The notes under the pieces: model-generated
Seen by the model: the letters and a program-made list of their open reading frames with translations, nothing else
Told to the model about the DNA's origin: nothing
Databases searched by the model: none
NCBI GenBank assembly: GCA_023678885.1
Contig: CM042970.1
Location: 7,108,355-7,172,354 of the forward strand
Direction: 5' to 3'
DNA from: Pogostemon cablin
Lineage: Eukaryota > Streptophyta > Magnoliopsida > Lamiales > Lamiaceae
DNA length: 64,000 bases
Shown here: positions 34,307-44,240 of the stretch, one piece after another
How positions within the stretch are numbered: the first letter of the stretch is position 1
Layout of the letters: each line of letters begins with the position of its first letter
Program-made: the position numbers and the translations under genes

Positions 34307-36404
34307 TCAACTCAATAAATAAATAATAAAGTATATTAGGTGTATTAGGTTAGAGTGATTTTTTTTTGTAAATAAAGTGTATAGAGAAGGGTGATTGTGA
34401 TTGACTTTTTGTTTTTTTTTTAAAATGTGTAAATTTTGTGGGACAACTCAAAATGAAAAGTGTACAATTTGAAATTTGACAAAGATAGTTGATAAATAAC
34501 TTATATGAATTTTTTAACACTAATTTTTTAATCAAGTGTTGCTCTTGTAATAAATAAAGAGCTATTCTTTTGTAAAACAAATATTTGTGAATGAGTTATG
34601 AGACGGACCCACCTATTATTATTAAATTAAATATATTCCTCACAAGAAAATTTGTAATAAATAAATTCTAGTTGGCATTGCAACAGAACAAATAACTTAT
34701 ACTATATATGCAGGGCAACAATTTTTTAGTCAAGTGTTGATCGTTTCAAGGAATTAATAAACAAATTCTAGTAATGACACTTATATTTTAGTCAAGAGTT
34801 GATCGATACGAATAAAAAATAAAAAATAAAAAATAAAAAATGTAGCAGGCAGGGCAACAAGACTAATATAATTGTTTGTAGTGAATATATAAATATGAAA
34901 GATTCCCATAAGATTCAAATGATGTAAACTAAAGCTACTCGAAGATGAGTATTTATGAGATGAATAGACACATTATTATAATATATTTGTTATATAAATA
35001 AAATATGTTTATTAATAGTTAAAGTGAAGTATTTGTGGTGAATCATCGTACTATAATACTCTAAAAGGTAAACTTTAATTCATTATTTATTATATTTAAA
35101 AAAAACATACTTTAACTAATAATATAAAGACTTTATCTATATAATAAATTCAATAAAAAATTATCTCTAAAATTAAATTAAAATTAAATAATTTAAATAA
35201 ATAAATTCAATATTAAGAAAAAAATAACTAAAATTTAATTTTTATGTAAATATAATTAAAGTTAATTTAATAAAATCAATTAAATATTGATTAAAAATTA
35301 ATATAAATATGCTAAAAATATCTTTAATATATACCAAACTTATATTATTTATTAAAAGATATAAAAAAAACTATTATTGATATAAATGGAGTTAATGATT
35401 GTGATCAAAAGTATTAAATAGAAGGTCAAGATAAAAAATGAATAATTACTAAATACAATAAAATTTAAAAAAAGGAGAAAACTTGAATATAAAAATAGAA
35501 TTTTAAGTTTGATTTTGTATATGCATATATTGATAGATAATTATTAAACATAATGTACGGACTCTTACTTTTCGCATTAGGCCAATCTTGGGACAAGTGC
35601 ACATTTTTTATTCCTCTTATTACACGATATGCATAAGCATAGGATACATTATTAATTTACATAATATTTCATGGAAAGTGCCAAAAAGAGTGCATAAATT
35701 ATCAATCTCAACCATAAACATCGTAATATAATGTGTCATGCGAATCATCCTTAGATTCTTCAAACACAACCTGTAATGTCTACGTCATTTTACATAATGT
35801 TTTTTATTTTAATAATAGAGCTTAATCTTTACTATTATAATTTAGACTTAATTTTTATTTATAATATAATTATAATTTGGGAGAATGACAAAAAAATAGT
35901 TTCAAAGTTAAAAATCATTTACATCTAACAAATTAAATTTATGTCATTTATTTATATCCAAAAAGATCAATTTTGAACTAAAATGCCCCTAACCCTTTAT
36001 TTTTTTATTGTTTTTATTCGGTAATAGTGTCGGAAACTCCCAATATAAAATGTTAGTATCTTATATCGGGGCTTCGACACATTGACTAATACCAAATGTG
36101 ACATCTGGTATTATAACGATGCTGTCGGACATGATGTTGGTATTCTTTATCGGGACTTCAATACCCTGATCGAAATAGAATGATTAAATTATTAAGAAGT
36201 AAAGATTTGGGGGGCATTATAATCAAAAATAATCATTTGAACATAGTTGATAGAAAATTAAATTATTGGATAGCAATGGTACTTTAACAATTCAAATTGA
36301 TTATTTTTGAATTGGGCACTTATAATTTTATCTTTAATTTGTCATGCATCATTCTTTTATTACTAGAGGTTAATCGATATTCTTCGAATTCAAAATTAAT
36401 TCTA
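34307..36404. other. AT-rich intergenic sequence with short repeats
   Basis: No genes seen. There is a (AATAAAA)n run near 34808-34840 and recurring CAAGTGTTGATC/GGGCAACAA phrases around 34515, 34720 and 34790. A possible small TIR element spans about 35880-36335, where GGGAGAATGACAAAAAAA contrasts with TCAAAAATAATCA and mirrored GATTATTTTTGAATTGGGC. Confidence 0.35.
35080..35532 (-). mobile_element. Helitron 5'-end remnant
   Basis: Resembles 7500-7807 of the complete Helitron (shared AAAAAATGAATTATTNCTAAA-like and AAAATTTAAAAAAAGGAGAA-like stretches). It ends in a minus-strand TCAATATATGCATATACAAA terminus at about 35532. The rest of the element is not recognisable. Confidence 0.5.
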
Positions 36405-36572
36405 TACTCTTTTCGTTCGTCGGTAAGGTATACATTTTATCATTTTAATTGTTAATATATGGAACTCTCTCACACCCTACTAATACAACTACATATTATA
36501 CATTAAATAATAATACTTCTTAATCCACGTGTAAAAAATAAATGTGTACCTCTCCAATGAAGGGAGGGAGTA
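36405..36572. mobile_element. Stowaway MITE (short)
   Basis: TA-CTCTTTTCGTTCGTCGGTA to CCAATGAAGGGAGGGAG-TA, 168 bp. Confidence 0.65.
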
Positions 36573-36579
36573 TATAATA

Positions 36580-36871
36580 TACTCCCTCCATCCAACAAAA
36601 AGCGTTACACTTCCTTTGTAAGTTACTCTCTCCGTTCCATTCAAATAACACCATTTTACTATATTGGGTGTCCATCCAAATTGCAGAATTTTCCTCTTTT
36701 AGTAAGAAGGGCCCACCAATAGCCCACCACTACCCATCACATCTCTCTAATACACTTACCCACTTTACATAAAATAATAATACTCCTTAATCTACGTGTA
36801 AAAAACGAATACACCCCGAGACGAAAGGAGTACAAAGGAAGTGTAATTCTCTTTGCGGGACAGAGGGAGTA
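36580..36871. mobile_element. Stowaway MITE (outer of a nested pair)
   Basis: TA-CTCCCTCCATCCAACAAAA to GCGGGACAGAGGGAG-TA. Arms AGCGTTACACTTCCTTTG and CAAAGGAAGTGTAATTCTCT pair across a second MITE. Confidence 0.75.
36624..36832. mobile_element. Stowaway MITE nested in the loop of the outer one
   Basis: TA-CTCTCTCCGTTCCATTCAA to CGAGACGAAAGGAG-TA, 209 bp, sitting in the loop of the MITE at 36580-36871. Confidence 0.75.
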
Positions 36872-37419
36872 CCTACTTTTTCAACTCAAAATTCAAAAGG
36901 TGAAAAATGCACTTACACACAAAATAAGCTCCCTTCTTATTATCTATATGGGCAGTATTTACATGTTTCAATTTTCATGTATTTCATATTTACATGTTTC
37001 AATGTTTAAAAAAAAATTGATTCTCTCAGGTTTTTTTTTTCTTAATTCCGCCGTGATGGAACACTCGGATCCCTCTAGCCTCTGCCATCGAAACTCCAGT
37101 CATAATTGATAAGTGCCCTTAGTGGCTTGTTAGATAACTTTGCAGGTGTCTTGATTGAGTTTGATGTTGTTGATTGCAAGCTTCCGTGACCCATCTGTTT
37201 GGCCAAAAACTATGAAGTTTCTATTCGAACAATGTTATTTTAATTTAATTTGAGCAATGTTTTCTATCAATTATATTAATTTTATTTGGACAACTATTTA
37301 ATTGACAAAATCAATTTAAAATCATTCACGGATTATTTTTCAAAATAATATTTTAATCATTAGGGGCAGCGTTCTATTTTAGTGTTAGAAACAGGCAGTG
37401 TGGTCCATGAATAGCGATT
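36872..37419. other. Intergenic sequence
   Basis: Mixed AT-rich sequence with frames up to ~70 codons, none recognisable. Confidence 0.35.
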
Positions 37420-37618
37420 TTTAAAAAATGGTGTACCCCACCATTAGGAGCTCCCATCGCTTCTGCCCTACAGATTGGTGGAGAAGGTAAATCGCAGGAT
37501 GTGCTTCAAGTGGTTTATAGAGAGGACTCACTGTTTAACTTGTACTTGTAAGGGGTCAAATCCATGCCAAAGGTAGGATTCGAACCCCATCCTGCAGCAA
37601 CCAATCTCATAGCAATTT
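37420..37618 (-). mobile_element. SINE-like candidate
   Basis: The minus strand has a near-consensus pol III B box GGTTCGAATCC (37576-37586). An A-box-like GCTATGAGATTGGTTG lies about 20-25 nt upstream of it. The following sequence is GC-richer than its surroundings and ends towards an A/T-rich tail. No target duplication identified and no full tRNA fold, so this is only a candidate. Confidence 0.3.
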
Positions 37619-37761
37619 TTAATTTATGCTTGATGGAGACAGTGAGGGTAAGGAAAAAGGATAATACTACCTAATCTCATTCGAAAAGTGTTATGGACAA
37701 ATAATTTTTCACTCATTCTAAGAGTTATAACTGCTCCATTCGAGGAAGAATTTTATTTTGT

Positions 37762-38066
37762 TACTCTCTCCGTTCAAGTATTTTTACTCATTTGTATGGA
37801 TACAAAAATTATAAATTATATATTTTTTAATATATAATATAAGAAAAAGTAAGAATAAATTGATAATTTTGAGATAAAAAGTAAAAAATTTGTTGAGAAT
37901 GATAAATAAAGTATAAAAAAGTAAATAAAATTATTGGAATTGATGAATAAAGCGTAAAAAGTAGATAAGATATATAGTGTATTTTTATTATTATTAATGA
38001 AACAGGTAAAAATACATGGGACGACTCAAATAAAAAGCGGATAAAATACGTGGGACGGATGGAGTA
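37762..38066. mobile_element. Stowaway MITE
   Basis: TA-CTCTCTCCGTTCAAGTATT to GGGACGGATGGAG-TA, 305 bp. Its inside (GTAAATAAAATTATTGG) matches the copy at 39286-39578. Confidence 0.75.
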
Positions 38067-38510
38067 TTATGGATGTCTACTTTAAAGGGTATCATTTTTT
38101 TTAGATATATAAAATCTACACACACCATTAATATAGTAATTAAAATATGAGACTCACACACTACACTAATACAACTACACATTACATATAAAATAATAAC
38201 ATCCCTTAATTAACATAAAAGAGACTCATGTCGGCGGTGGGAGAGAGTATTATTTTGTGCATTTTATTTCAATAGAAATACTTATTCTTTTGATAAATTA
38301 AACCCACACAAAATAATTAATATTATTTTCATCCATCACAAGAGATATATTTTGCTAATTTGAGCATCCTACCAAAAGAGTTACATTTTTATTATTAGAT
38401 AGATGGAACATATACAAAATAATTTATTCTTTATGAGGTTTATACAACACTAATACAACTACTCACTATACATTTAAATATTAGATCTTTCAACCTACTG
38501 CACATTAATA
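38067..38510. repeat. Stowaway MITE remnants
   Basis: Several partial copies without clean ends, recognised by ACACTAATACAACTACACAT and CATCCCTTAATTAACATAAA stretches and by ATCCTACCAAAAGAGTTACA near 38366. Confidence 0.45.
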
Positions 38511-38771
38511 TACTTCCTCCATCCCACAACAAGAAATGCATTTTACCATTCTCGTTTATTCCAACACAAGAGATGCATTTTTCTTTTTAGTATATATGAT
38601 CCACACAAAACAATAGAATATCTCCATGGGACTCACACACCATACTAATACACATACCCACTATATATTAAAATATTATTTTTCTCTCTTCATTTACACA
38701 TTAAATATTATATCCCTTAATCTACATGCAAAAAAAAAAAACGTTACACTTGTGGTGAGACGAAGGGAGTT
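38511..38771. mobile_element. Stowaway MITE
   Basis: TA-CTTCCTCCATCCCACAACA to GTGAGACGAAGGGAG-T, 261 bp. Confidence 0.7.
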
Positions 38772-38927
38772 CTATATTTCTTAAACTCCATGCAAATAAT
38801 AAATGTAACTCTTGTGACGGGATGAAGAGAATATATATTTTTGGAGTTCAAACACAATATAATATAATTACTCACTACAGATTAAAATACTTATATATCT
38901 CAACTCACCGTATAATAAAATGTTATA

Positions 38928-39285
38928 TTTCCTCCGTCCCATGAATATTGTTAAATTTTACACCCTTCATTCGCTAATAAGATATTCATTTTGCCATTTT
39001 GATAGTCCATTTTAAAGGTATTAATTTTCCCTTTTTAGTAGAGGGTCTCACACATATCAACCACTCACCACTAATACAACTATCAATTTTATATAAAATA
39101 ATAATACTTTTTAATTCACGTGCAAAAAATAAATTGATACGTTATCTATTGACGGAGGGAGTACTAAATAGAGAGTTCTACAAATATTGTTATATTTCTC
39201 TTTTTGATATATATGACCCACACAAAATAATTAATATATCTCCATTAGGACCCATACAATACTAGTACACCTACCAATTATATAT
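38928..39285. mobile_element. Stowaway MITE cluster (one inserted in another)
   Basis: CCTCCGTCCCATGAATATTG begins one MITE. A second begins within it (CCCTTCATTCGCTAATAAG) and closes at ATTGACGGAGGGAG-TA near 39162. After that the first resumes (CTACAAATATTGTTATATTT). Confidence 0.55.
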
Positions 39286-39578
39286 TACTCCCTCCGTCCC
39301 GGGTATTTTTACCCATTTGTACGTGCACGGAGATTAAGGCGTGCTATTTTTTTAATATATAACATAAGAAAAAATAGGGATACATTAGTAATTTAAAAAG
39401 AAAAAGTAAATAAAGTTGTTGGGAATGAAGAATAAAGTGTAAAAAAGTAATTAAAGTTGTTGGGATTGTAAAAAGTAAGTAATAAAATATTATGTATTTT
39501 TACCATAAATGAAATGAGTAAAAATACGTGGGACAATCCAAATGAAAAGTGGATAAAAATAGTGGGACGGAGGGAGTA
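39286..39578. mobile_element. Stowaway MITE
   Basis: TA-CTCCCTCCGTCCCGGGTAT to GTGGGACGGAGGGAG-TA, 293 bp. The right end leads into a TA microsatellite. Confidence 0.85.
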
Positions 39579-39579
39579 A

Positions 39580-39584
<5 letters not shown>

Positions 39585-39669
<85 letters not shown>
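39585..39669. repeat. (TA)n microsatellite, ~42 units
   Basis: Uninterrupted TA run directly after a MITE. The YIYI reading frames over it are artefacts. Confidence 0.9.
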
Positions 39670-39671
<2 letters not shown>

Positions 39672-39803
39672 ACTTACTACATAATTATAATACAATATAT
39701 ATTAATCTCTATGCAAACAGTATCAATAAATTATTTGCGGGACCAGAGGAAGTGTTTTTACAAATGTACTCCCATTGTCCCATAAAGAAGTTCAGTTACC
39801 GTA

Positions 39804-40062
39804 TACTCCCTCCGTCCCATTTCAATCTTTACATATTTTTATTTTGGCGCGTCCAATTTCAATCTTTACGTTTCCCCTTTTGGTATATGAGTCTCATTAA
39901 AATAATTAATATATCACTATGGGACCCACATCCAACATTAATACACCTACCCACTTTATATTAATATATTATCTCTCTCATCTCACTCTACATTAAAATA
40001 CTATACTCATTAATCTCCGTGCAAAAATCAAATGTAAAATTTGAAACGGGACGGAGAGAATA
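39804..40062. mobile_element. Stowaway MITE
   Basis: TA-CTCCCTCCGTCCCATTTCA to GAAACGGGACGGAGAGAA-TA, 259 bp. Confidence 0.8.
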
Positions 40063-40481
40063 TATGAATTTTTTTTAAAAAAATATATATTTTGATTTAT
40101 TTTTAGGTTAATTTTATATTTTCAGGTAATAAATAAATTATAAAATATATTATATGAATTAAAAAAATGAATTTTGGGCGTCTGCCTCTGGGGTCCCATT
40201 TTCTTTTTTACATAAATTGAATCAACACACATTCACTAATAAAATTAAAATATGGGCTCACACACTCACTAATACAACTATTCACTACACATTAAATAAT
40301 AATACTATTTAATTCACGTGCATAAGGTAAATGTTAGTCCATAAAGAGAACTAAGGGTGTATGAATTTATCTATGTAAAGACAAAGAAATACTCACTCTG
40401 TCCCATAAAACCTTTCGTACTTTCCTTATTTATTTGTCCCATAAAACTTTTCATACCCCAAAAAAAGAAATATCACTTTAT
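40063..40481. other. Intergenic sequence with MITE scraps
   Basis: AT-rich. Fragments of Stowaway inner sequence occur near 40195-40350, and a truncated terminal part (CTCACTCTGTCCCATAAAAC) near 40392. Confidence 0.4.
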
Positions 40482-41891
40482 CGGGAAAATTGCACTTTTG
40501 GTCCTATACGAATAATGTCATTTCAGTTTTGGTCCTTTTCATTACATTTTTGGTCCCGTTGCTAATTTCTTAAATTTCTGTCAAATAAATTAACGGAATT
40601 AATATGTGCTGGTCACGTGGCCGTTAATGGAATAAGGATTGAAAGGGTTTGAGGCTACCTTCTCCAATTTTTCCCTTTTCACGAACCCTAAAATCGAGAT
40701 CTACCAAAATTCATTGGATTCTTATAAAAAACTCATTAATACTAAAAACCTGCTTGAACCCATCGTGATGCTATTCCTCTTTGTCTCTCCGGAGTGGAGA
40801 AGTGCTGATGAGGATGAGTTCGTGAAGGGCATGGGGTGGAGAATGGAGGAGAGGATTCCAATTGAGGCAGGATAGAGTGGCTGACGTAGGTACCATGCTC
40901 GTTCCGGAGGGAGTTGAGGATGTAATGAAGGTCGTCGTCGTAGGCTTCGAGGGTGGTGTAGCGCCGGAAAGGTTCACGTAATTGGGTCCAATTTTCGCCG
41001 GCAAACCACCGCCATCCTCTTCCGCCAATTTTTTTAGCCCTAATTCTTAAAAAACATTCAAATTGCCGGCAACCTCACTTCTGTCCACCTTCTTCTTCTC
41101 CTCTATCAACTGAAATCTGACAAAATTATCGGAGTTATTGTCGTAAGAGAAAGCCCAAAGTAGCGAACAAGTCTTCTTGGAGTTGGAGAAGAAAAAAGGC
41201 GGCATAGAAGTGGAAGAAGTAGCGGCGAAGAAAGAATCGAGATCGAGATCCAAATTCATGAGGACCTCGGGTGGTCAGTGCGAGGGTTGTTCTTCAGGTA
41301 CGGAGGGCATTTTCATGTGACGGAGGGTGGTCGTTCATTTCTCTCTCTAGGAGGGAGAGAAGCAGGTGTGTGAGGACATAGAGATGGTGAAATTGAAGAA
41401 ATTAGTGGTTGTTCAGGTTTGCAGATGGGTTTGATTATGTTATGATTACAATTGGTACAATTGGTCTGATTGTTCGTGGCACCTCATTGCCTCTGTTCCT
41501 TAGATTTTTTGGTGGTGCCAGTGGATGTGTTGGATTGGGCATAGCGGATGGTGCTGGTGTTCTAAGCGGCGAGGGGGAAGCATGGTATGGCGGCATCGTT
41601 AAGGCTGGAGGTGGCGGAAGTGGCATCGCCGGAGCCGCAGTGTTGCCAGAGGCCGAAGACTACGAGAGGGAGCATTGGAGCAGACCATGATTGGAAATTG
41701 AGTTTTCTCTCTCCCTTACCAATTTTCATTTTTTTTTTTGTTTTTGTGTTTTTTATTTATTTTTAAATCTAACGATTTCCCTCAAAACTTAATGGTTAGG
41801 ACTAAAATTGTAAATTTTGAGACTAAAAAAAAGGTTCGGGACCAAAAATGAAATGAGACTTTTCGTACGGGACCAAAAGTGTAATTTTTCC
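40482..41891. mobile_element. Mutator-like element carrying gene fragments (Pack-MULE)
   Basis: Inverted ends GGGAAAATTGCACTTTTGGT and ACCAAAAGTGTAATTTTTCC, with a 9-bp target duplication bearing one mismatch (TCACTTTAT at 40473-40481, TCATTTTAT at 41892-41900). The GC-rich interior holds a P-glycoprotein-like fragment on the plus strand (41409-41518). It also holds open minus-strand frames, including one starting MNLDLDLDSFFAATSS at 41259, that I do not recognise. A solo end of the same family is at 53740-53890. Confidence 0.8.
41409..41518 (+). pseudogene. Captured ABCB (P-glycoprotein) transporter fragment
   Basis: Translates as LFRFADGFDYVMITIGTIGL followed by a segment ending SLPLFLRFF. 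This is the first transmembrane entry of plant ABCB1/ABCB19-type full transporters, which move auxin and other substrates across the plasma membrane. Only about 35 residues match. The reading frame continues into unrelated sequence to 41690. It lies wholly inside the Mutator-like element, so it is a transduplicated exon piece and not a transporter gene. Confidence 0.75.
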
Positions 41892-41899
41892 TCATTTTA

Positions 41900-42060
41900 T
41901 TTAACAACCTCAAAAGTTACTTAAATTTCAAATTTGCCACTCATTTTTTACACACATATAATCACTTTATATTTTTTTATTACCTAAAAATACTATAATA
42001 CCCTTCAAAGTCAATAAAATTAATCAAAAAATATAATTTTTTTAAACAATGTGAAACAGT
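41900..42060 (+). repeat. Third partial copy of the HIPP-upstream sequence
   Basis: AATTTGCCACTCATTTTTTA, then ATCACTTTATATTTTTTTAT and TACCTAAAAATACTATAATA correspond to about 118-245 of copy A and 42660-42780 of copy B. The piece lies just left of copy B and is more diverged. Confidence 0.6.
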
Positions 42061-42547
42061 AAATATTAAAAGTATTATAGGACGAAGAGTGCTAACTCTA
42101 ATGCAATAGAATGAGGACCCTCCAATATAAATTGATTCAATTTTCTTTTATAAATTGATTCAATTATCTTTCGTTGTAACACGCTATAATGAAAACAGTG
42201 AGGGGGAACATGAGAGGATCCACTCTCAATGCAATAGTGAGAGTATTTTCAACAAAGTTGCTTTTAGACTGATGTGAAGTTTTTATAATAACATTTAATC
42301 TTGGAAATAGCCATGCAGATGGTCAAATGGATAGCGATTTGTATTTTATTTCCCTAACAATATACATATTTAAATACTTTTTTATACGGTACTCCAAAAT
42401 TTAATTATAAATTTAAAAGATTTCTTATATCAGAAAAAAATGAAATTAATCTCCTTTCCATAAAAAATTGAAATTACTCCCACCTCCATGTCATAAAATT
42501 TACATATTATTATTTCGGATGATTCGATTAAAAGTGTACATTATTTT
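42061..42547. other. Intergenic sequence left of duplicate copy B
   Basis: AT-rich, no genes. A degraded MITE end (TACTCCCACCTCCATGTCAT) lies at about 42475-42545. Confidence 0.35.
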
Positions 42548-42792
42548 TTATCCGTTGACAAAAGAAAAATGTTACTTTTGTTGCCAATCCATGATAATGA
42601 CCAACAGATTGAATTTCGTTGGTAAATTTTATTACTAAAAAATAATTTTTTGTAGTGAAATTTGTCACTCATTTTTCACACACATATCATTACTTTATAT
42701 TTTTTTATTATATAAAAAAGTATAATACCCTCTAAAGTTAATAAATTTGATTAAAAAGTACAACTTTTCTTAAATAACGTGGTACAGTAAGT

Positions 42793-43058
42793 GAGTGAGA
42801 CTCTTGTGCCCCTGGGGGCACACCGTGCGCCTTTAGAATTTAGTATTATGGGTAAGGGTACATTGTTTTGTTCTAAAGGGTATACACTTTAATTAATAAG
42901 GCTACATCATTTTATTCTAAAGGGTATACACTTTTTATTAATATTTTTTTTATTTTTCTTCAAAAAATAATCTTTATACTAAAGTGTATACAATTTAACA
43001 CAAAATTTTAAAAACACACGGGATTTACCCCCTATACGGGTGCACACAAGTTTTTGCC
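42793..43058. mobile_element. 9-bp-TSD MITE, GAGTG/GGCAAAAAC family
   Basis: Starts GAGTGAGACTCTTGTGCCCC and ends TGCACACAAGTTTTTGCC. Flanks ACAGTAAGT and ATAATAAAT match at 6 of 9 positions. It is missing at the equivalent point of copy A (about 250), which supports insertion after the duplication. Confidence 0.65.
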
Positions 43059-43258
43059 ATAATAAATAGGAAAGGATAGTGTGGAAGGAGGGAATAACTT
43101 TTATATACTAAATAAAATAATTTTGAAAAATAACATTCGCGTGTGAATAGATAAGACTCGCTAATAAATTTTTTTGGACTGAAAATAAGTCTTGAATTGT
43201 CTTGTCTTGATTGCAATTTCATAAAAACTAACCCAAGGAACATTTGGTGGAAAAGTAT

Positions 43259-43526
43259 TACTCCCTCTCCGTTACATAAAGAAGTTTACCGTTACGGTAG
43301 ATAAAGAGTTTAAGAAAAAGTTATTTTTTGGGGGTAGTTTGATATTTTTAGATAATAAATAAATTATAAAGTAAGTTATGTGTGTTGTAAAGAGGTTGCA
43401 ATTTTGAAATTAAAGTGTATTGTGTAGTTATTGATTTGCGTGTATTTCCTTATTTGGGGGTGTGAATTTTTTTATGGGACAGACAAAAATAGAAAGTGAG
43501 AATTTGTTTATGGGACGGAGGGAGTA
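43259..43526. mobile_element. Stowaway MITE with a preserved empty site
   Basis: TA-CTCCCTCTCCGTTACATAA to TATGGGACGGAGGGAG-TA, 268 bp. Copy A has the uninterrupted sequence at about 444-452, showing the TA target duplication directly. Confidence 0.85.
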
Positions 43527-43598
43527 TTGACCAAGACCCTTTGATTTTTTTATCAATTGAAATATGTTATCTTCTTTTAAGAAGTGTTGCTAGTGCTT

Positions 43599-43604
43599 AT
43601 AAAT
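43599..43604 (+). promoter_or_regulatory. TATA box of the truncated HIPP copy
   Basis: Conserved TATAAA upstream of the duplicated exon 1 (ATG at 43671), at the same spacing as in copy A within a few bases. Confidence 0.5.
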
Positions 43605-43670
43605 GCACCAATTGTGATGAACGATTTAAATGTGAATTGAGTAACTAAAGAACCTTTTCGTTTCCTTATC

Positions 43671-43857
43671 ATGAGCATAAAGGTAATTCTTTGCCCGCAG
43701 TAATACATGGCTAAATATTGCATTTAGCACTCCATATGATTATAACTATAGTGTAATAATTAAAAGATGTGATTGAAACTCAGAAATCAGAGATCAAGGT
43801 TAGCATAAACTGCCAGTTATCCAAGACTGGAGTGATGAAGACAGTTGCCAAATTTAC

Positions 43858-43859
<2 letters not shown>
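43671..43859 (+). pseudogene. Truncated HIPP copy: exons 1 and 2 only, CxxC changed to CxxS
   Basis: Exon 1 (43671-43682, MSIK) and exon 2 (43784-43859, 76 nt) keep length, phase and splice sites. The second metal-site Cys codon TGC is TCC (Ser), so the metal motif reads CQLS. No exon 3 (rest of the HMA fold, Lys-Asp linker, CaaX box) is found downstream. The exon-2 donor GT opens directly into a (TA)n run. If transcribed, the product would be a short fragment or would splice to unrelated sequence. Most likely a pseudogene. Confidence 0.85.

Positions 43860-43860
<1 letters not shown>

Positions 43861-43897
<37 letters not shown>
43861..43897. repeat. (TA)n microsatellite at the exon-2 donor
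   Basis: About 18 TA units beginning with the T of the GT donor. Copy A has a non-repetitive intron start at the same place. Confidence 0.85.
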
Positions 43898-43899
<2 letters not shown>

Positions 43900-44240
43900 C
43901 ATTTAATTCTTAAATTCCCATGTATTATTTGACAAACATGTTAATAATAAGGCCAATGATCAAGGCTAAAACTTGCGTGTCTCATTGCCCTCAAATCGCA
44001 CACTTTTTTTATATTAAATATTTTACCATTTGAACTTATACTCTTAATTTTCTAAAAAAAAAACTTAATTTTTTAAATCAAATATATTGTAAATACTCTT
44101 TGTATTTTGCTGTATATTAATTATGGGTAATTTGTTGTGTCTTGTAAATGCCGTATTATTAATATGAGTTTCCTAATCATCACATGTTAAAGATGATTCT
44201 CCAAATCTTATCTTTAAGTGCGATCATTATCCTTTCTATA

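Larger units (their letters stand above)
42548..44240 (+). repeat. Duplicated segment, copy B (HIPP promoter, exons 1-2)
   Basis: Direct duplicate of 1-1417 carrying its own MITE insertions. Homology stops near 44240, within what is intron 2 in copy A, well before exon 3. The last shared stretch is ATGATTCTCCAAATCTTATC. Confidence 0.85.

Noticed and set aside
37576..37586. tRNA gene
   Set aside because: Only the B box fits; no acceptor or anticodon stems could be drawn.
39490..39785. Reading frames with long Tyr-Ile repeats on both strands
   Set aside because: They are translations of a TA microsatellite and MITE sequence; no start context, no homology.
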